Assembly (NCBI GenBank): GCA_016234705.1
Contig: JACRAS010000074.1
Location: 24,170 to 88,169, forward strand
Length of the DNA stretch: 64,000 bases
Direction: 5' to 3'
Origin: Betaproteobacteria bacterium
GTDB lineage: Bacteria; Pseudomonadota; Gammaproteobacteria; Burkholderiales; SG8-39
Part shown: in pieces, positions 1-8,773 of the stretch
Position numbering within the stretch: the stretch's first letter is position 1
How the letters are laid out: each line of letters begins with the position of its first letter
The notes under the pieces: generated by a model
Seen by the model: only the letters and a program-made list of their open reading frames with translations
Told to the model about the DNA's origin: nothing
Databases searched by the model: none
Translations under genes and position numbers: made by a program

Positions 1-292
1 CCAACTCCCAAACGTTCTGGGTGAGGGCAATCAGCAGGGCCGAGCCGCCCATGCCGAAGAAATATACGAGCATCATCGCGCGCCGGCTCCACAGGTCCCC
101 CAGCCGCCCCGCCGGGAACGATCCGATGCCGAACATGACAAAGGCGCCGGTGGTGTAGGGCATGAGATCTTCCCAGCGCCCGACGCCGAATTCGCGGGCG
201 ATAGTTGCCACCGCTGTCGCGAACACGAGCAGCATCAGATGATCGAGCGCATGGGCGAAGTTTAGCAGCAGCGAGGTGATGCGCCAGGCCAT
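1..292 (-). CDS. MFS transporter, N-terminal part (runs off the window)
   Basis: Read on the minus strand from an ATG at 290-292, the first 97 codons encode a hydrophobic protein that continues beyond the window edge. The visible part holds two or three membrane segments and a loop of the form GRLGDLWSRR, which matches the cytoplasmic loop 2-3 signature of the major facilitator superfamily (G-x-L-x-D-R/K-x-G-R-R/K). Substrate cannot be told from this fragment. It is divergent from the msrB series, separated by about 270 bp that holds no convincing gene. Confidence 0.75.
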   Translation of the reverse strand, partial: MAWRITSLLLNFAHALDHLMLLVFATAVATIAREFGVGRWEDLMPYTTGAFVMFGIGSFPAGRLGDLWSRRAMMLVYFFGMGGSALLIALTQNVWEL

Positions 293-562
293 CACGGATT
301 CCGGGGGTTCGAAAGCGGCAGTTTAACCCGGAACAACGAGTAGTTCCCGCGCATGGGGAGCGGCCGCCATCCGCCGGCCGCTTACACATTGTATCCGGCC
401 GTGTAACCATTCGCCATTTGCCGGCGAACTACCTCTCAGAGCGCATCAAATGCATCGTTCGCGGCGCGCTGGACGCGCCCGCTGTATCCATCTTCGTCGG
501 CGCCAGGGCCAGCGATGCGGATGGCGTAGCGTCTCGCGGCCCCTTTTTTTGCGGAGAATGTC

Positions 563-1069
563 ATGGATCGTCGCCAATCACTGAAATGGCTGTTCGGCTT
601 ATCAGCACTACCATTGACCAACGCAGGCTCCGCCTGGGCGAAGAACAGTCCCGGCTCGCGCTTACTTAAGTCAAAATCCGATTGGGCTGCCCTGCTGCCG
701 CCCCCGGCTTATCGGGTGTTGTTCGAGGAAGACACGGAACGCGCAGGCACAAGCCCCCTGAACCGGGAGAAACGCGATGGAAGTTTCGTCTGCGCCGCTT
801 GTTACCTCCCCTTGTTCGACAGCACCAAGAAATACGAGAGCGGCACCGGCTGGCCAAGTTTCTGGCAGCCATTGCCCGAAGCCGTCGGCACCAAGACCGA
901 TTTCAAAATCCTCTATCCGCGCACGGAATATCACTGCGCTCGTTGCGGCGGACATCAGGGCCATATCTTCGATGATGGCCCGCAGCCGACCGGCAAGCGC
1001 TACTGCAACAACGGCGTTGCGCTGAAATTCGTGCCCCGCGGCGACAAGCTGCCGGAGCTGCGGACATGA
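563..1069 (+). CDS. msrB: Peptide-methionine (R)-S-oxide reductase MsrB, exported
   Basis: Reduces the R epimer of methionine sulfoxide in proteins. It has the two zinc CxxC pairs (C77/C80 and C125/C128), the GWPSF segment and the catalytic Cys at C148 in an RYC motif. The N-terminus starts DRRQSLK followed by a hydrophobic stretch and an AWA site, a Tat-like export signal, so the enzyme probably acts in the periplasm. A GGAG element lies 6 nt before the ATG. Two oddities: the usual RYCINSAS block reads RYCNNGVA, and the position that often holds the recycling Cys (SGxGWPSF) is Thr95. Its stop overlaps the msrA start (ATGA), so the two are translationally coupled. Confidence 0.93.
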   Translation: MDRRQSLKWLFGLSALPLTNAGSAWAKNSPGSRLLKSKSDWAALLPPPAYRVLFEEDTERAGTSPLNREKRDGSFVCAACYLPLFDSTKKYESGTGWPSFWQPLPEAVGTKTDFKILYPRTEYHCARCGGHQGHIFDDGPQPTGKRYCNNGVALKFVPRGDKLPELRT

Positions 1070-1686
1070 AAACCTGGCCGCGTCTGGTCGGTTTGGCCGC
1101 GAACATTCTGCTGCTCGTCGGCAGCATCGGTTTCGCCGCCGACGCGCCGCCGGCGAGACCGGCAGACACCGCGACGGCCATTTTCGCGGGCGGCTGTTTC
1201 TGGTGCATCGAAGCGGATTTTGAGAAGCTGCCGGGTGTGATTGGGGCGGAATCCGGATATACCGCTGGAAATACCGCCAACCCCACCTACAAAGAGGTCG
1301 GTGCCGGCGGTACCGGGCACACCGAGGCAATCCGGGTAAGCTACGACCCGGCGAAAGTGAGTTATCAGCAACTGGTCGATTACTTCTGGAGGCACATCGA
1401 TCCAACGGCGAGGGATCGGCAATTCTGCGATGCCGGAACACAATATCGCAGCGGCATCTACTGGCGGAACGAGGCCGAACGCAAAATCGCCGAAGCCAGC
1501 CGGGACGCGCTGCTGAAAAGCGGCAAGCTGGCGCGGATCCACACGGAAATCGCCGCCGCCTCGGCGTTCTACCCGGCCGAGGAATATCACCAGGACTACT
1601 ACAAGAAGAATCAGATCCGTTATGCCTACTATCGCAAAAGCTGCGGCCGGGATGCCCGGGTGCGTGAGATCTGGGGCGACAAGTAG
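1066..1686 (+). CDS. msrA: Peptide-methionine (S)-S-oxide reductase MsrA, exported
   Basis: Reduces the S epimer of methionine sulfoxide. The GCFWC catalytic motif is present with C44 as nucleophile, followed by the family block around GYTAGNTANPTY and the EYHQDYY segment. C193 in SCGRD near the C-terminus is a likely resolving Cys. A hydrophobic N-terminal segment ending FAA (about residue 25) looks like a Sec signal peptide, so this is a periplasmic form; the common cytoplasmic MsrA lacks it. It overlaps msrB by 4 nt and is 11 nt from the next gene. Confidence 0.94.
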   Translation: MKTWPRLVGLAANILLLVGSIGFAADAPPARPADTATAIFAGGCFWCIEADFEKLPGVIGAESGYTAGNTANPTYKEVGAGGTGHTEAIRVSYDPAKVSYQQLVDYFWRHIDPTARDRQFCDAGTQYRSGIYWRNEAERKIAEASRDALLKSGKLARIHTEIAAASAFYPAEEYHQDYYKKNQIRYAYYRKSCGRDARVREIWGDK

Positions 1687-1697
1687 GCGCCTTATTC

Positions 1698-2480
1698 ATG
1701 AATACGCGTGGATTCACCCTTTGCATGCTCGTCGCCGCGTCATCGGCCACCCCGCCGGTTAGCGCTTTCGCGGCCTGTGACGCGCGCAGCGGGCCGAAGA
1801 CGGCGGCGCTGGTCGAGCTCTACACTTCCGAAGGCTGCTCCAGTTGTCCTCCGGCAGACGAGCAGCTCAGCCGCTTGCGCCAGGCGCTGGGTCCGGCGGC
1901 CGCGGTGGTGCCGCTGGCGCTGCACGTGGACTATTGGGACTACATCGGCTGGAAGGACGCGTATGCGCAGGGTAGCTTCGGCGAGCGTCAAAGCTGGCTG
2001 GTCCGTGCCAACCGGCACAAGATGGTCTATACGCCCCAGTTCTTCGTCGGCGGCACCGAGCTGCGCTCATGGCGGGGTGCGTTGCCGGACAGGGTGAGGC
2101 AGTTGAATGGCCTGCCGGCGGCGGCCGAGGTCCGGATCCAGGCGAGCTTGGCCCCTGGCGGCGCGCTGGCACTCAACGCGGAGGCAACGACGCGGGCCGG
2201 GGCCGGGCCGGCCGCGCTGTACCTGGCGCTCACAGAGAGCGGCCTCGCGTCGAAAGTGACGCGTGGCGAAAACAGAGGTGCTACGCTGGCGCACGATCAT
2301 GTGGTGCGTGAATGGATCGGACCGATCCGCCTCCTCGCCGGCACCGCCTGGGTGCAGCGCGAGATCGCCTTGCCCGCGGCCTGGAACCGCGCGCGGCTGG
2401 AGGTGGTCGCTTTCGTGCAGGACGAGCGCAGCGGCAGCGTGCTGCAGGCGTTGAGCGCGCAGCGTTGCGCAGGTCCCTGA
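1698..2480 (+). CDS. DUF1223 thioredoxin-like exported protein
   Basis: 260 residues. A signal peptide (cleavage near the AFAA segment, about residue 26) is followed by ELYTSEGCSSCPPAD with a redox-type CxxC (C47/C50), the hallmark of the DUF1223 family, whose fold resembles thioredoxin. The family's biochemical role is not settled. Placed directly after msrA and before a cytochrome b561/molybdoprotein pair, it is a reasonable candidate for a periplasmic disulfide reductant or oxidoreductase serving the Msr enzymes; that is inference from position only. Confidence 0.85.
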   Translation: MNTRGFTLCMLVAASSATPPVSAFAACDARSGPKTAALVELYTSEGCSSCPPADEQLSRLRQALGPAAAVVPLALHVDYWDYIGWKDAYAQGSFGERQSWLVRANRHKMVYTPQFFVGGTELRSWRGALPDRVRQLNGLPAAAEVRIQASLAPGGALALNAEATTRAGAGPAALYLALTESGLASKVTRGENRGATLAHDHVVREWIGPIRLLAGTAWVQREIALPAAWNRARLEVVAFVQDERSGSVLQALSAQRCAGP

Positions 2481-2501
2481 GTTCTGATTGAGGGAGTTTC
2501 C

Positions 2502-3098
2502 ATGAATGACGATACGCGACCAATCCACCCAGTCTGGCTGCGCGCGACGCACTGGCTCAATGCGCTCGCGGTGGTGATCCTGGTGATGAGCGGCTGGCGC
2601 ATCTACAACGCGGCGCCCTTGTTCGACTTCAAGTTCGCCAAGGCCATCACGCTGGGAGGCTGGCTCGGCGGCGCGATCCAGTGGCACTTCGCGGCGATGT
2701 GGTTGCTCGCCGCCAACGGCCTGGTGTACCTGTTGTGCAACGTCGCCACCTGGCGGCTCGTGCGCAAGTTTTTCCCGCTGTCGCCGCGCGCCATCGTCGC
2801 CGACCTGCTCGCCGCATTGCGCGGTCATCTGTCGCATGCGGATCCGCGCCAGTACAACGCGGTGCAGCGCGCCGCCTATTTGTTCGTGATTGCCGACGCG
2901 GTGCTGCTGGTGCTGTCGGGCCTGGTGCTGTGGAAATCGGTGCAGTTTCCGCTGCTGCGCGAGCTGCTGGGCGGCTATGAGACCGCGCGCCGCGTGCATT
3001 TCTTCGCCATGGCTGCGCTGGTCGCTTTCGTTATGGTGCACCTGGCAATGGTGGCGCTGGTGCCGCGTACGCTGTTGGCCATGATCCGCGGCCGTTAA
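2502..3098 (+). CDS. Cytochrome b561-family membrane protein
   Basis: 198 residues with four hydrophobic segments and His residues spaced as in diheme b-type cytochromes of the b561/Ni-Fe hydrogenase b subunit family (an early RATHW block, and a late VHFFAMAALVAFVMVHL block). Such proteins move electrons from the quinone pool to a periplasmic partner. It is 12 nt upstream of the molybdopterin oxidoreductase, the arrangement expected of a membrane anchor and catalytic subunit, analogous to MsrQ-MsrP but with a different cytochrome. An SD-like GAGGGAG precedes the ATG. Confidence 0.85.
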   Translation: MNDDTRPIHPVWLRATHWLNALAVVILVMSGWRIYNAAPLFDFKFAKAITLGGWLGGAIQWHFAAMWLLAANGLVYLLCNVATWRLVRKFFPLSPRAIVADLLAALRGHLSHADPRQYNAVQRAAYLFVIADAVLLVLSGLVLWKSVQFPLLRELLGGYETARRVHFFAMAALVAFVMVHLAMVALVPRTLLAMIRGR

Positions 3099-3110
3099 GG
3101 AGTTACCCTC

Positions 3111-3887
<777 letters not shown>

Positions 3888-3960
3888 GTTCGGCTCGGAC
3901 GCTCTCGCGCAAGCTCGGCTATCATTGCCGCAGGCCGATTCTTGCACGGGGGCGCCTACC

Positions 3961-4254
3961 ATGAGCCACAAGCACCAGCACCTAATCCAGTCCATCTTCC
4001 ACGACCCGATCAGCGCCAACATCCACTGGCGGGAGGTGGAGTCGCTGCTGCATCATCTCGGGGCCGAGGTCGAATCGCTCTCGGGCGCGCGCCTGCGTGT
4101 GAAGCTGCATGGCCACGAGGACGTGCTGCACCGCCCGCATCACGGCAACACGCTCGACCGCTCGGCGGTCAAGATCCTGCGCGAATATCTGGCGCGCGCC
4201 CGGGTTACGCCTTCGCTGCTCGAGGCAGACAAGCCCCGAGCGAAAGATGCCTAA
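3961..4254 (+). CDS. HicA-like small protein without a visible HicB partner
   Basis: 97 residues, from the ATG that gives an N-terminus of MSHKHQ. The pattern WREVESLLHHLGAEVESLSGARLRVKLHG, followed by a HRPHHGNTLDRSAVKILREYLARA block, resembles the HicA double-stranded-RNA-binding-like fold, in which a conserved His in the middle strand is catalytic. True HicA proteins are usually shorter (about 60 residues) and sit beside hicB. Here the next gene is glpD and the previous one the molybdoprotein, so no antitoxin is adjacent. It may be a domesticated or solitary member rather than an active toxin. Confidence 0.6.
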   Translation: MSHKHQHLIQSIFHDPISANIHWREVESLLHHLGAEVESLSGARLRVKLHGHEDVLHRPHHGNTLDRSAVKILREYLARARVTPSLLEADKPRAKDA

Positions 4255-4304
4255 TCTATTGACGTGCGTGCGCAGATGCGCTCGCGCGACCGGGTACGTG
4301 GCAC

Positions 4305-4313
4305 TGCTATAAT
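4305..4313 (+). promoter_or_regulatory. Extended -10 promoter upstream of glpD
   Basis: TGC followed by a perfect TATAAT, about 60 nt before the glpD start. No good -35 is seen at 16-18 nt, which is typical of extended -10 promoters. It lies after the HicA-like gene, so glpD probably has its own promoter. Confidence 0.45.
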
Positions 4314-4373
4314 TCAGCGCTCCGTCGTTGCCGCCGAGGCCGAGGCGAACGCGGCGCTGGCACACCTCGCTCA

Positions 4374-5858
4374 ATGGAACTCTACGACATCGCCGTCATC
4401 GGCGGCGGCATCAACGGCGCGGGCGTCGCGCGCGACGCCGCCGGCCGCGGCCTCAAGGTGCTGCTCGCCGAGCAGAACGATTTCGCCTCGGCGACCTCCT
4501 CGGCCAGCACCAAGCTGATCCACGGCGGGCTGCGCTACCTCGAGTACTACAAATTCCGCCTGGTGGCCGAGTCCCTGGCCGAGCGTGAAGTGATGCTCGG
4601 CATCGCGCCGCACATCATCTGGCCGCTGGAATTCGTGCTGCCGCACGAGAAACACCTGCGCCCGGCGTGGATGGTACGCGCCGGCTTGTTCCTCTATGAC
4701 CATATAGGCGGCCGCACCAGCCTGCCCAAGTCGCGCGGGGTCAGGCTCGCTCCGGGGACCCACGGCGCAGGCCTGAAGCCCGCGTTCACCCGCGGCTTCG
4801 CCTACTACGACGCCTGGGTCGACGACGCGCGCCTGGTGGTGCTGACCCTATCCTCGGCGCGCGCGCATGGCGCGACCGTGCTCGCGCGCACGCGCTGCAC
4901 CGGCGCGCGGCGCGACGGCGATGCCTGGCGCGTGACGCTGCGGGAGCAGGCGAGCGGCAAGGAGACGGAAGTACGCGCGCGCAGCCTGGTGAATGCCGCC
5001 GGCCCCTGGGTGAAAAGCGTGCTTGATCACGAACTAAAAATCGACTCGCCCGGCCGGGTGCGCCTGGTGAAGGGCAGCCACATCGTGGTGCCGCGCATCC
5101 ACGACAAACGCTACGCCTACATCCTGCAGAACCCGGACCGGCGGGTGATTTTCATGATTCCCTACGAGCGCGAGTTCACCCTCATCGGCACCACCGACGT
5201 GCAGGTCGCGGGCGAGGACCTGCCGCCGGTGATCTCGCCCGGGGAGGTGGCCTACCTGTGCGCGGCGGCAAGCCGCTACAGCGCGCGCGCGATCACCACC
5301 GATCAGGTGGCGTGGAGCTACAGCGGCGTGCGTCCCTTGTATGACGACGGCAAGGAAGACCCTTCGGCCATCACCCGCGACTACGTGCTGCTGCTCGACC
5401 AGCAGGGCCCGCCGCTGCTGTCCATTTTCGGCGGCAAAATCACCACCTACCGCAAGCTCGCCGAGCATGTGCTGGAGAAGCTCGCGCGCTGGGTCCCGGC
5501 GCGCCGGCCCTGGACCCATGCGGAGGCGCTGCCGGGGGGCGATTTCGGCGGGCGCTATTTTCCGGGCGTGCTGGGAGATCTCCGCTCACGCTATTCCGGG
5601 CTCGATCCGCATTGGCTGGCGCGCCTGCTGCGCCGTCACGGCACGCTCGCCGGGCAGATTCTCGACATCGCGAAATACGAGGCCGACCTGGGCGAGAACT
5701 TCGGCGGCGGGCTGTACGAGCGCGAGCTCGCCTATCTGATCGAGCACGAGTGGGCGCGCACGGGCGAAGACGTGTTGTGGCGGCGCACCAAGTGCGGCCT
5801 GCATATGAGCGAGGCGCAGCGAAGCCGCGTCGCCCGCCGCCTGGCGGAGGGGCGGTGA
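4374..5858 (+). CDS. glpD: Glycerol-3-phosphate dehydrogenase (FAD-dependent)
   Basis: 494 residues, the normal length for aerobic GlpD, a peripheral inner-membrane flavoenzyme that oxidises sn-glycerol 3-phosphate to dihydroxyacetone phosphate and feeds the quinone pool. The FAD dinucleotide motif GGGING lies at residues 10-15, followed by the family signature STKLIHGGLRYLEYY; the TDVQ and GGKITTYR blocks are also present. No glpK or glpF is adjacent. The stop overlaps a GTG start of the following phosphatase gene, so the two are probably cotranslated. Confidence 0.96.
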   Translation: MELYDIAVIGGGINGAGVARDAAGRGLKVLLAEQNDFASATSSASTKLIHGGLRYLEYYKFRLVAESLAEREVMLGIAPHIIWPLEFVLPHEKHLRPAWMVRAGLFLYDHIGGRTSLPKSRGVRLAPGTHGAGLKPAFTRGFAYYDAWVDDARLVVLTLSSARAHGATVLARTRCTGARRDGDAWRVTLREQASGKETEVRARSLVNAAGPWVKSVLDHELKIDSPGRVRLVKGSHIVVPRIHDKRYAYILQNPDRRVIFMIPYEREFTLIGTTDVQVAGEDLPPVISPGEVAYLCAAASRYSARAITTDQVAWSYSGVRPLYDDGKEDPSAITRDYVLLLDQQGPPLLSIFGGKITTYRKLAEHVLEKLARWVPARRPWTHAEALPGGDFGGRYFPGVLGDLRSRYSGLDPHWLARLLRRHGTLAGQILDIAKYEADLGENFGGGLYERELAYLIEHEWARTGEDVLWRRTKCGLHMSEAQRSRVARRLAEGR

Positions 5859-6658
5859 AGCCGTTCGCCGCCATGCCGGCCGCAGTCGTGAAAAACGTTC
5901 GCGGCGTGTTCTGCGACATCGACGACACGCTCACCAGCGAGGGCAAGCTCACCGCCCGCGCCTATGCCGCGCTGGAGCGGCTGCGCTCGGGCGGCAGGCT
6001 GGTCGTCCCCATTACCGGCCGGCCGGCCGGCTGGTGCGATCATATCGCGCGCATGTGGCCGGTGGACGCGGTGGTGGGCGAGAACGGCGCTTTCTATTTC
6101 TATTACGACGCCGCGCAAAAGAAACTCGCGCAGCGCTTTCTGTTCGATGCGGCGGCGCGCGCCGCCAACCGCCAAAAAATGATCGCCGTGCGCGAGCGCA
6201 TCCTGCGCGAAGTGCCGGGCTGCGCGCTTGCCTCGGACCAGCGCTACCGCGAGGCCGATCTCGCCATCGACTTCTGTGAGGACGTGCCGCGCCTGCCGTT
6301 TGCCGAGGTGGACCGGATCGCCGCGCTGATGCGCGCGGCCGGGATGACGGCGAAAATCAGCTCCGTCCACGTCAACGGCTGGTTCGGCGACTACGACAAG
6401 CTCGGCATGACGCGCACTTTGATGCAGGAGCGCTATGGCATCGATCTCGCGCTCGACCAGGCCGGGTACCTGTTTGTCGGCGACTCGCCCAATGACGCGC
6501 CCATGTTCGGGTTCTTTTCCAATTCGGTCGGCGTGGCCAATGTGGCCGATTTCGGCGCGCGCCTGAGCGACGCGCCGGCTTATGTAACCAGCCGGCGCAG
6601 CGGCGAGGGTTTTGTCGAAGTCGCGGAGCGCTTGCTGCAGGCGAACCATGGCGCATAG
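5855..6658 (+). CDS. HAD-IIB family phosphatase
   Basis: A haloacid dehalogenase hydrolase with motif I DIDDTLTS, motif II in VVPITGRP, and motif IV GDSPNDAPMFG; the cap region is of the Cof/sucrose-phosphatase/mannosyl-phosphoglycerate phosphatase type. Substrate is a phosphorylated sugar or polyol, not identifiable here. The GTG start is preferred because GGAGG ends 4 nt before it and it overlaps the glpD stop; the next ATG, 18 nt later, has no ribosome binding site at a usable distance. Co-translation with glpD hints at a role in glycerol phosphate or sugar phosphate handling. Confidence 0.85.
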   Translation: MKPFAAMPAAVVKNVRGVFCDIDDTLTSEGKLTARAYAALERLRSGGRLVVPITGRPAGWCDHIARMWPVDAVVGENGAFYFYYDAAQKKLAQRFLFDAAARAANRQKMIAVRERILREVPGCALASDQRYREADLAIDFCEDVPRLPFAEVDRIAALMRAAGMTAKISSVHVNGWFGDYDKLGMTRTLMQERYGIDLALDQAGYLFVGDSPNDAPMFGFFSNSVGVANVADFGARLSDAPAYVTSRRSGEGFVEVAERLLQANHGA

Positions 6659-6827
6659 CCTCGGATACGTCTATTTGCCGGCCGCGCTCGGGATCCCCCT
6701 CGCGAGCGTCCGCACCGCACCCTTGGGCGCGGCCACCGCGCATCGCCTGCCGGCCACGCGCCTGAAGCAAGTGTTCGCGCTGCTGCTCTACGCGCTCGCC
6801 GCCAAGATGACGATCAGTCTGTGGTAA
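6648..6827 (+). pseudogene. Remnant of a TauE/SafE-type sulfite exporter (C-terminal end)
   Basis: A 59-codon frame starting inside the end of the phosphatase gene. Its sequence (LGYVYLPAALGIPLASVRTA, then a HRLPATRLKQVFALLLYALAAKM segment) matches the last membrane helices of TauE/SafE permeases, which are normally about 250-270 residues with eight helices. The first three quarters are missing and no upstream frame continues it, so it is a decayed fragment, probably left by a deletion that brought the phosphatase gene against it. Confidence 0.65.
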
Positions 6828-6878
6828 TGAATGTCGCGCGCGGGGCGCACGATTGCTCCGCTGCCGCGAACAGCGGGT

Positions 6879-7421
6879 CTAGCCGACGTACCAGAAGTAA
6901 TAAGTGGCAATGCCGCCCAAAGCCACTATCCAGTAACCTGCGAGCGTAGCGCGCATCAGGTTTTTCCACCATTTGATGCGCCAACGCTTCGGCACGATTC
7001 CGTTCATTTGCAGCACGATCCACAAGCCGCTCACGACGGTGAAGCTGCCGGCCAGGGCATGCAGCCAGGTGATGCCGATGCGCGCCTCGGCGAAGTCGGC
7101 CATTTTGGCGGGCCTCACATCCTGCATCGATGCCGCCATGATGAACGCCACCAGCACGACGTTGAGCAGCACCCAGGTGGTCTGGTTGTACTGATGCGCG
7201 TCGATGTTGCCGCTACGGGCGAGGAAGAAGCCGAAGGTGAGCCCGGCGACGAGCAGAATCTCCAGCGCCAGGTTGATGTCGGCGATGAGCGGCGCCGGCC
7301 CGAAAAACCCCGGCGTGCCCTCGAGTTTGTTCGCGCCGATCCAAAGGATTCCGGCGAGCGTGCCGCCGACCAGGATGACCGCCGCGATGATCGCGGGCAG
7401 TTTCCAGCGCTGTGCGTCCAT
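6879..7421 (-). CDS. DUF420-like multi-spanning membrane protein
   Basis: 180 residues with four to five hydrophobic segments, charged loops and a His in the first loop (NIDAHQYN) as well as a WLHALAG segment. The layout resembles DUF420 proteins, small membrane proteins often found near heme/copper oxidase assembly genes, but the match is by pattern only. The start codon is fixed by GGAGGTAGG immediately upstream. A frame-open extension upstream overlaps a repeat and is not considered coding. Confidence 0.6.
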   Translation of the reverse strand: MDAQRWKLPAIIAAVILVGGTLAGILWIGANKLEGTPGFFGPAPLIADINLALEILLVAGLTFGFFLARSGNIDAHQYNQTTWVLLNVVLVAFIMAASMQDVRPAKMADFAEARIGITWLHALAGSFTVVSGLWIVLQMNGIVPKRWRIKWWKNLMRATLAGYWIVALGGIATYYFWYVG

Positions 7422-7451
7422 CCTACCTCCCCGCAGAAAGACCGACTTCAG

Positions 7452-7534
7452 TTTACCGCAGAGGCGCAACGCGGAGGCCGCGGGGATCCTCGTTTCTGTA
7501 CCGATGAAAATCCATCCGTGCAAAATCGAGGATC
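7452..7534. repeat. Mosaic of two dispersed palindromic repeats
   Basis: The stretch begins with TTTACCGCAGAGGCGCAACG, a degenerate half of the repeat that forms the hairpin between gltD and gltB. It is followed by an imperfect palindrome with arms GATCCTCG (7485-7492) and CGAGGATC (7527-7534) around a CCATCCGTGC core, related to the two hairpins upstream of icmF. It fills the gap between the Bug receptor and the DUF420-like gene. Confidence 0.6.
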
Positions 7535-7614
7535 TTGGAGAAAACCCGAAATCACTAATTGCCGCGGCTCGAATGTTGGGCTGGATCTGCAGCCCAGGCT
7601 GCGAACGAGTCCTC

Positions 7615-8592
7615 CTAGTCGAGCTTAACGCCGGCGTCCTTGACCACTTTGCCCCAGCGGCCGATTTCACTGTGGACGAAGGTCGCGAACTGTTCCGGCG
7701 GCATGCCGCCGGTTTCGGCGACCTGGGACGCCCAGATGTTCTTCATGTCCGGCAGGTTCATCGCCTTTACGGTTTCCCGGTACATGCGCTCGACGACCTC
7801 TTTCGGCGTGCGCTTGATCGCCCACAGCGCATACCAGGTGCTTATCACCATGCCGGGGATGCCAACTTCGTCCATGGTGGGAATATCGGGGAAGAGGGAC
7901 GCGCGCTTGGGCGTGGCGATGGCGAGGCCGCGCAGCTTGCCCGCTTTCATTTGCGTGGAGGAGGTGCCCATGCCGTCGAACACGAGGTCGATCTGGCCGG
8001 CGAGGAAATCCTGCATCATCGGGCCCGCGCCGCGGTATGGAATGTGGACCATCTTCGTGCCGGTGACGTTCATGAACAGTTCCATCGCGAGATGGTGCGC
8101 CGTGCCGCTGCCGGGCGAGCCGAAGTTGAGCGTGCCCGGATTGGCGCGGGCGTAATCGACCAGCTCCTTGATCGTCTTGAACGGGTGCTTCGGATGCACC
8201 ACCATCACCTGCGGCACATAGGCCACCACGGTAATCGGAATGAAATCGCGTTCGAGGTTATAGGGCAGCTTGGTGTAGACGCTTTCGGCGATGGTGTGGT
8301 GGATCGCGCCCATGAAGAAGGTGTAGCCGTCGGGCGTGGCGCGCGCGGCGTTGGCCGCGCCCACGGTGCCGCCCGCGCCGCCCTGGTTCTCGACGTACAC
8401 GGTCTGGCCCAGGCTTTGCGTCAGCTTCGCCGAAAGCGGCCGGGCGAAGGTGTCGGTGCCGCCGCCCACGGGGAAGGGGTTGATGATGCGGATGGGTTTC
8501 GTTGGCCAGGCCTGGGCTTGAGCGAGCGTTGCGCCGGCGACCAGCGCCAGCGTCGACAGCAGCGCGGCTAGTTTAGATGTCAGTTTCATCAT
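7615..8592 (-). CDS. Bug/TctC-family tricarboxylate-type solute receptor
   Basis: 325 residues, the standard length of Bug receptors, periplasmic proteins that bind carboxylates for tripartite tricarboxylate transporters. A signal peptide ends near ATLAQAQA, followed by WPTKPIRIINPFPVGGGTDTFARP, the family's first ligand-loop block, then AARATPDGYTF. No tctA or tctB is nearby, so this is an orphan receptor, as is very common in Burkholderiales. GGAGGAGA precedes the tandem ATG ATG start. Confidence 0.92.
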   Translation of the reverse strand: MMKLTSKLAALLSTLALVAGATLAQAQAWPTKPIRIINPFPVGGGTDTFARPLSAKLTQSLGQTVYVENQGGAGGTVGAANAARATPDGYTFFMGAIHHTIAESVYTKLPYNLERDFIPITVVAYVPQVMVVHPKHPFKTIKELVDYARANPGTLNFGSPGSGTAHHLAMELFMNVTGTKMVHIPYRGAGPMMQDFLAGQIDLVFDGMGTSSTQMKAGKLRGLAIATPKRASLFPDIPTMDEVGIPGMVISTWYALWAIKRTPKEVVERMYRETVKAMNLPDMKNIWASQVAETGGMPPEQFATFVHSEIGRWGKVVKDAGVKLD

Positions 8593-8648
8593 GTCTCCTC
8601 CGAATTTAGCCCGAACTGTTTATCGTGTTGCGGGCATTGTTTTACAAA

Positions 8649-8680
8649 CTTGCCTGGGGTCCGTTAACAAAACAGGCAAG
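8649..8680. repeat. Inverted repeat upstream of the Bug receptor gene
   Basis: Arms CTTGCCTG and CAGGCAAG, perfect over 8 bp with a 16-nt loop, located between the Bug receptor start and the end of the enoyl-CoA hydratase gene. It could end the - strand operon that finishes with the hydratase, though no U-tract follows, or act as an operator for the receptor gene. Confidence 0.35.
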
Positions 8681-8773
8681 CCCCAGTGTGCCACAGTCGC
8701 CGGCAAAATTTAAGCCACAGCGAACTGCGCCCTCCTTCATCAGCGGCACGATTCTACCGATGATTTGAGATTC

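Noticed and set aside
418..669. Short frame overlapping the msrB start
   Set aside because: No homology and no ribosome binding site; msrB has a clear start and export signal in another frame.
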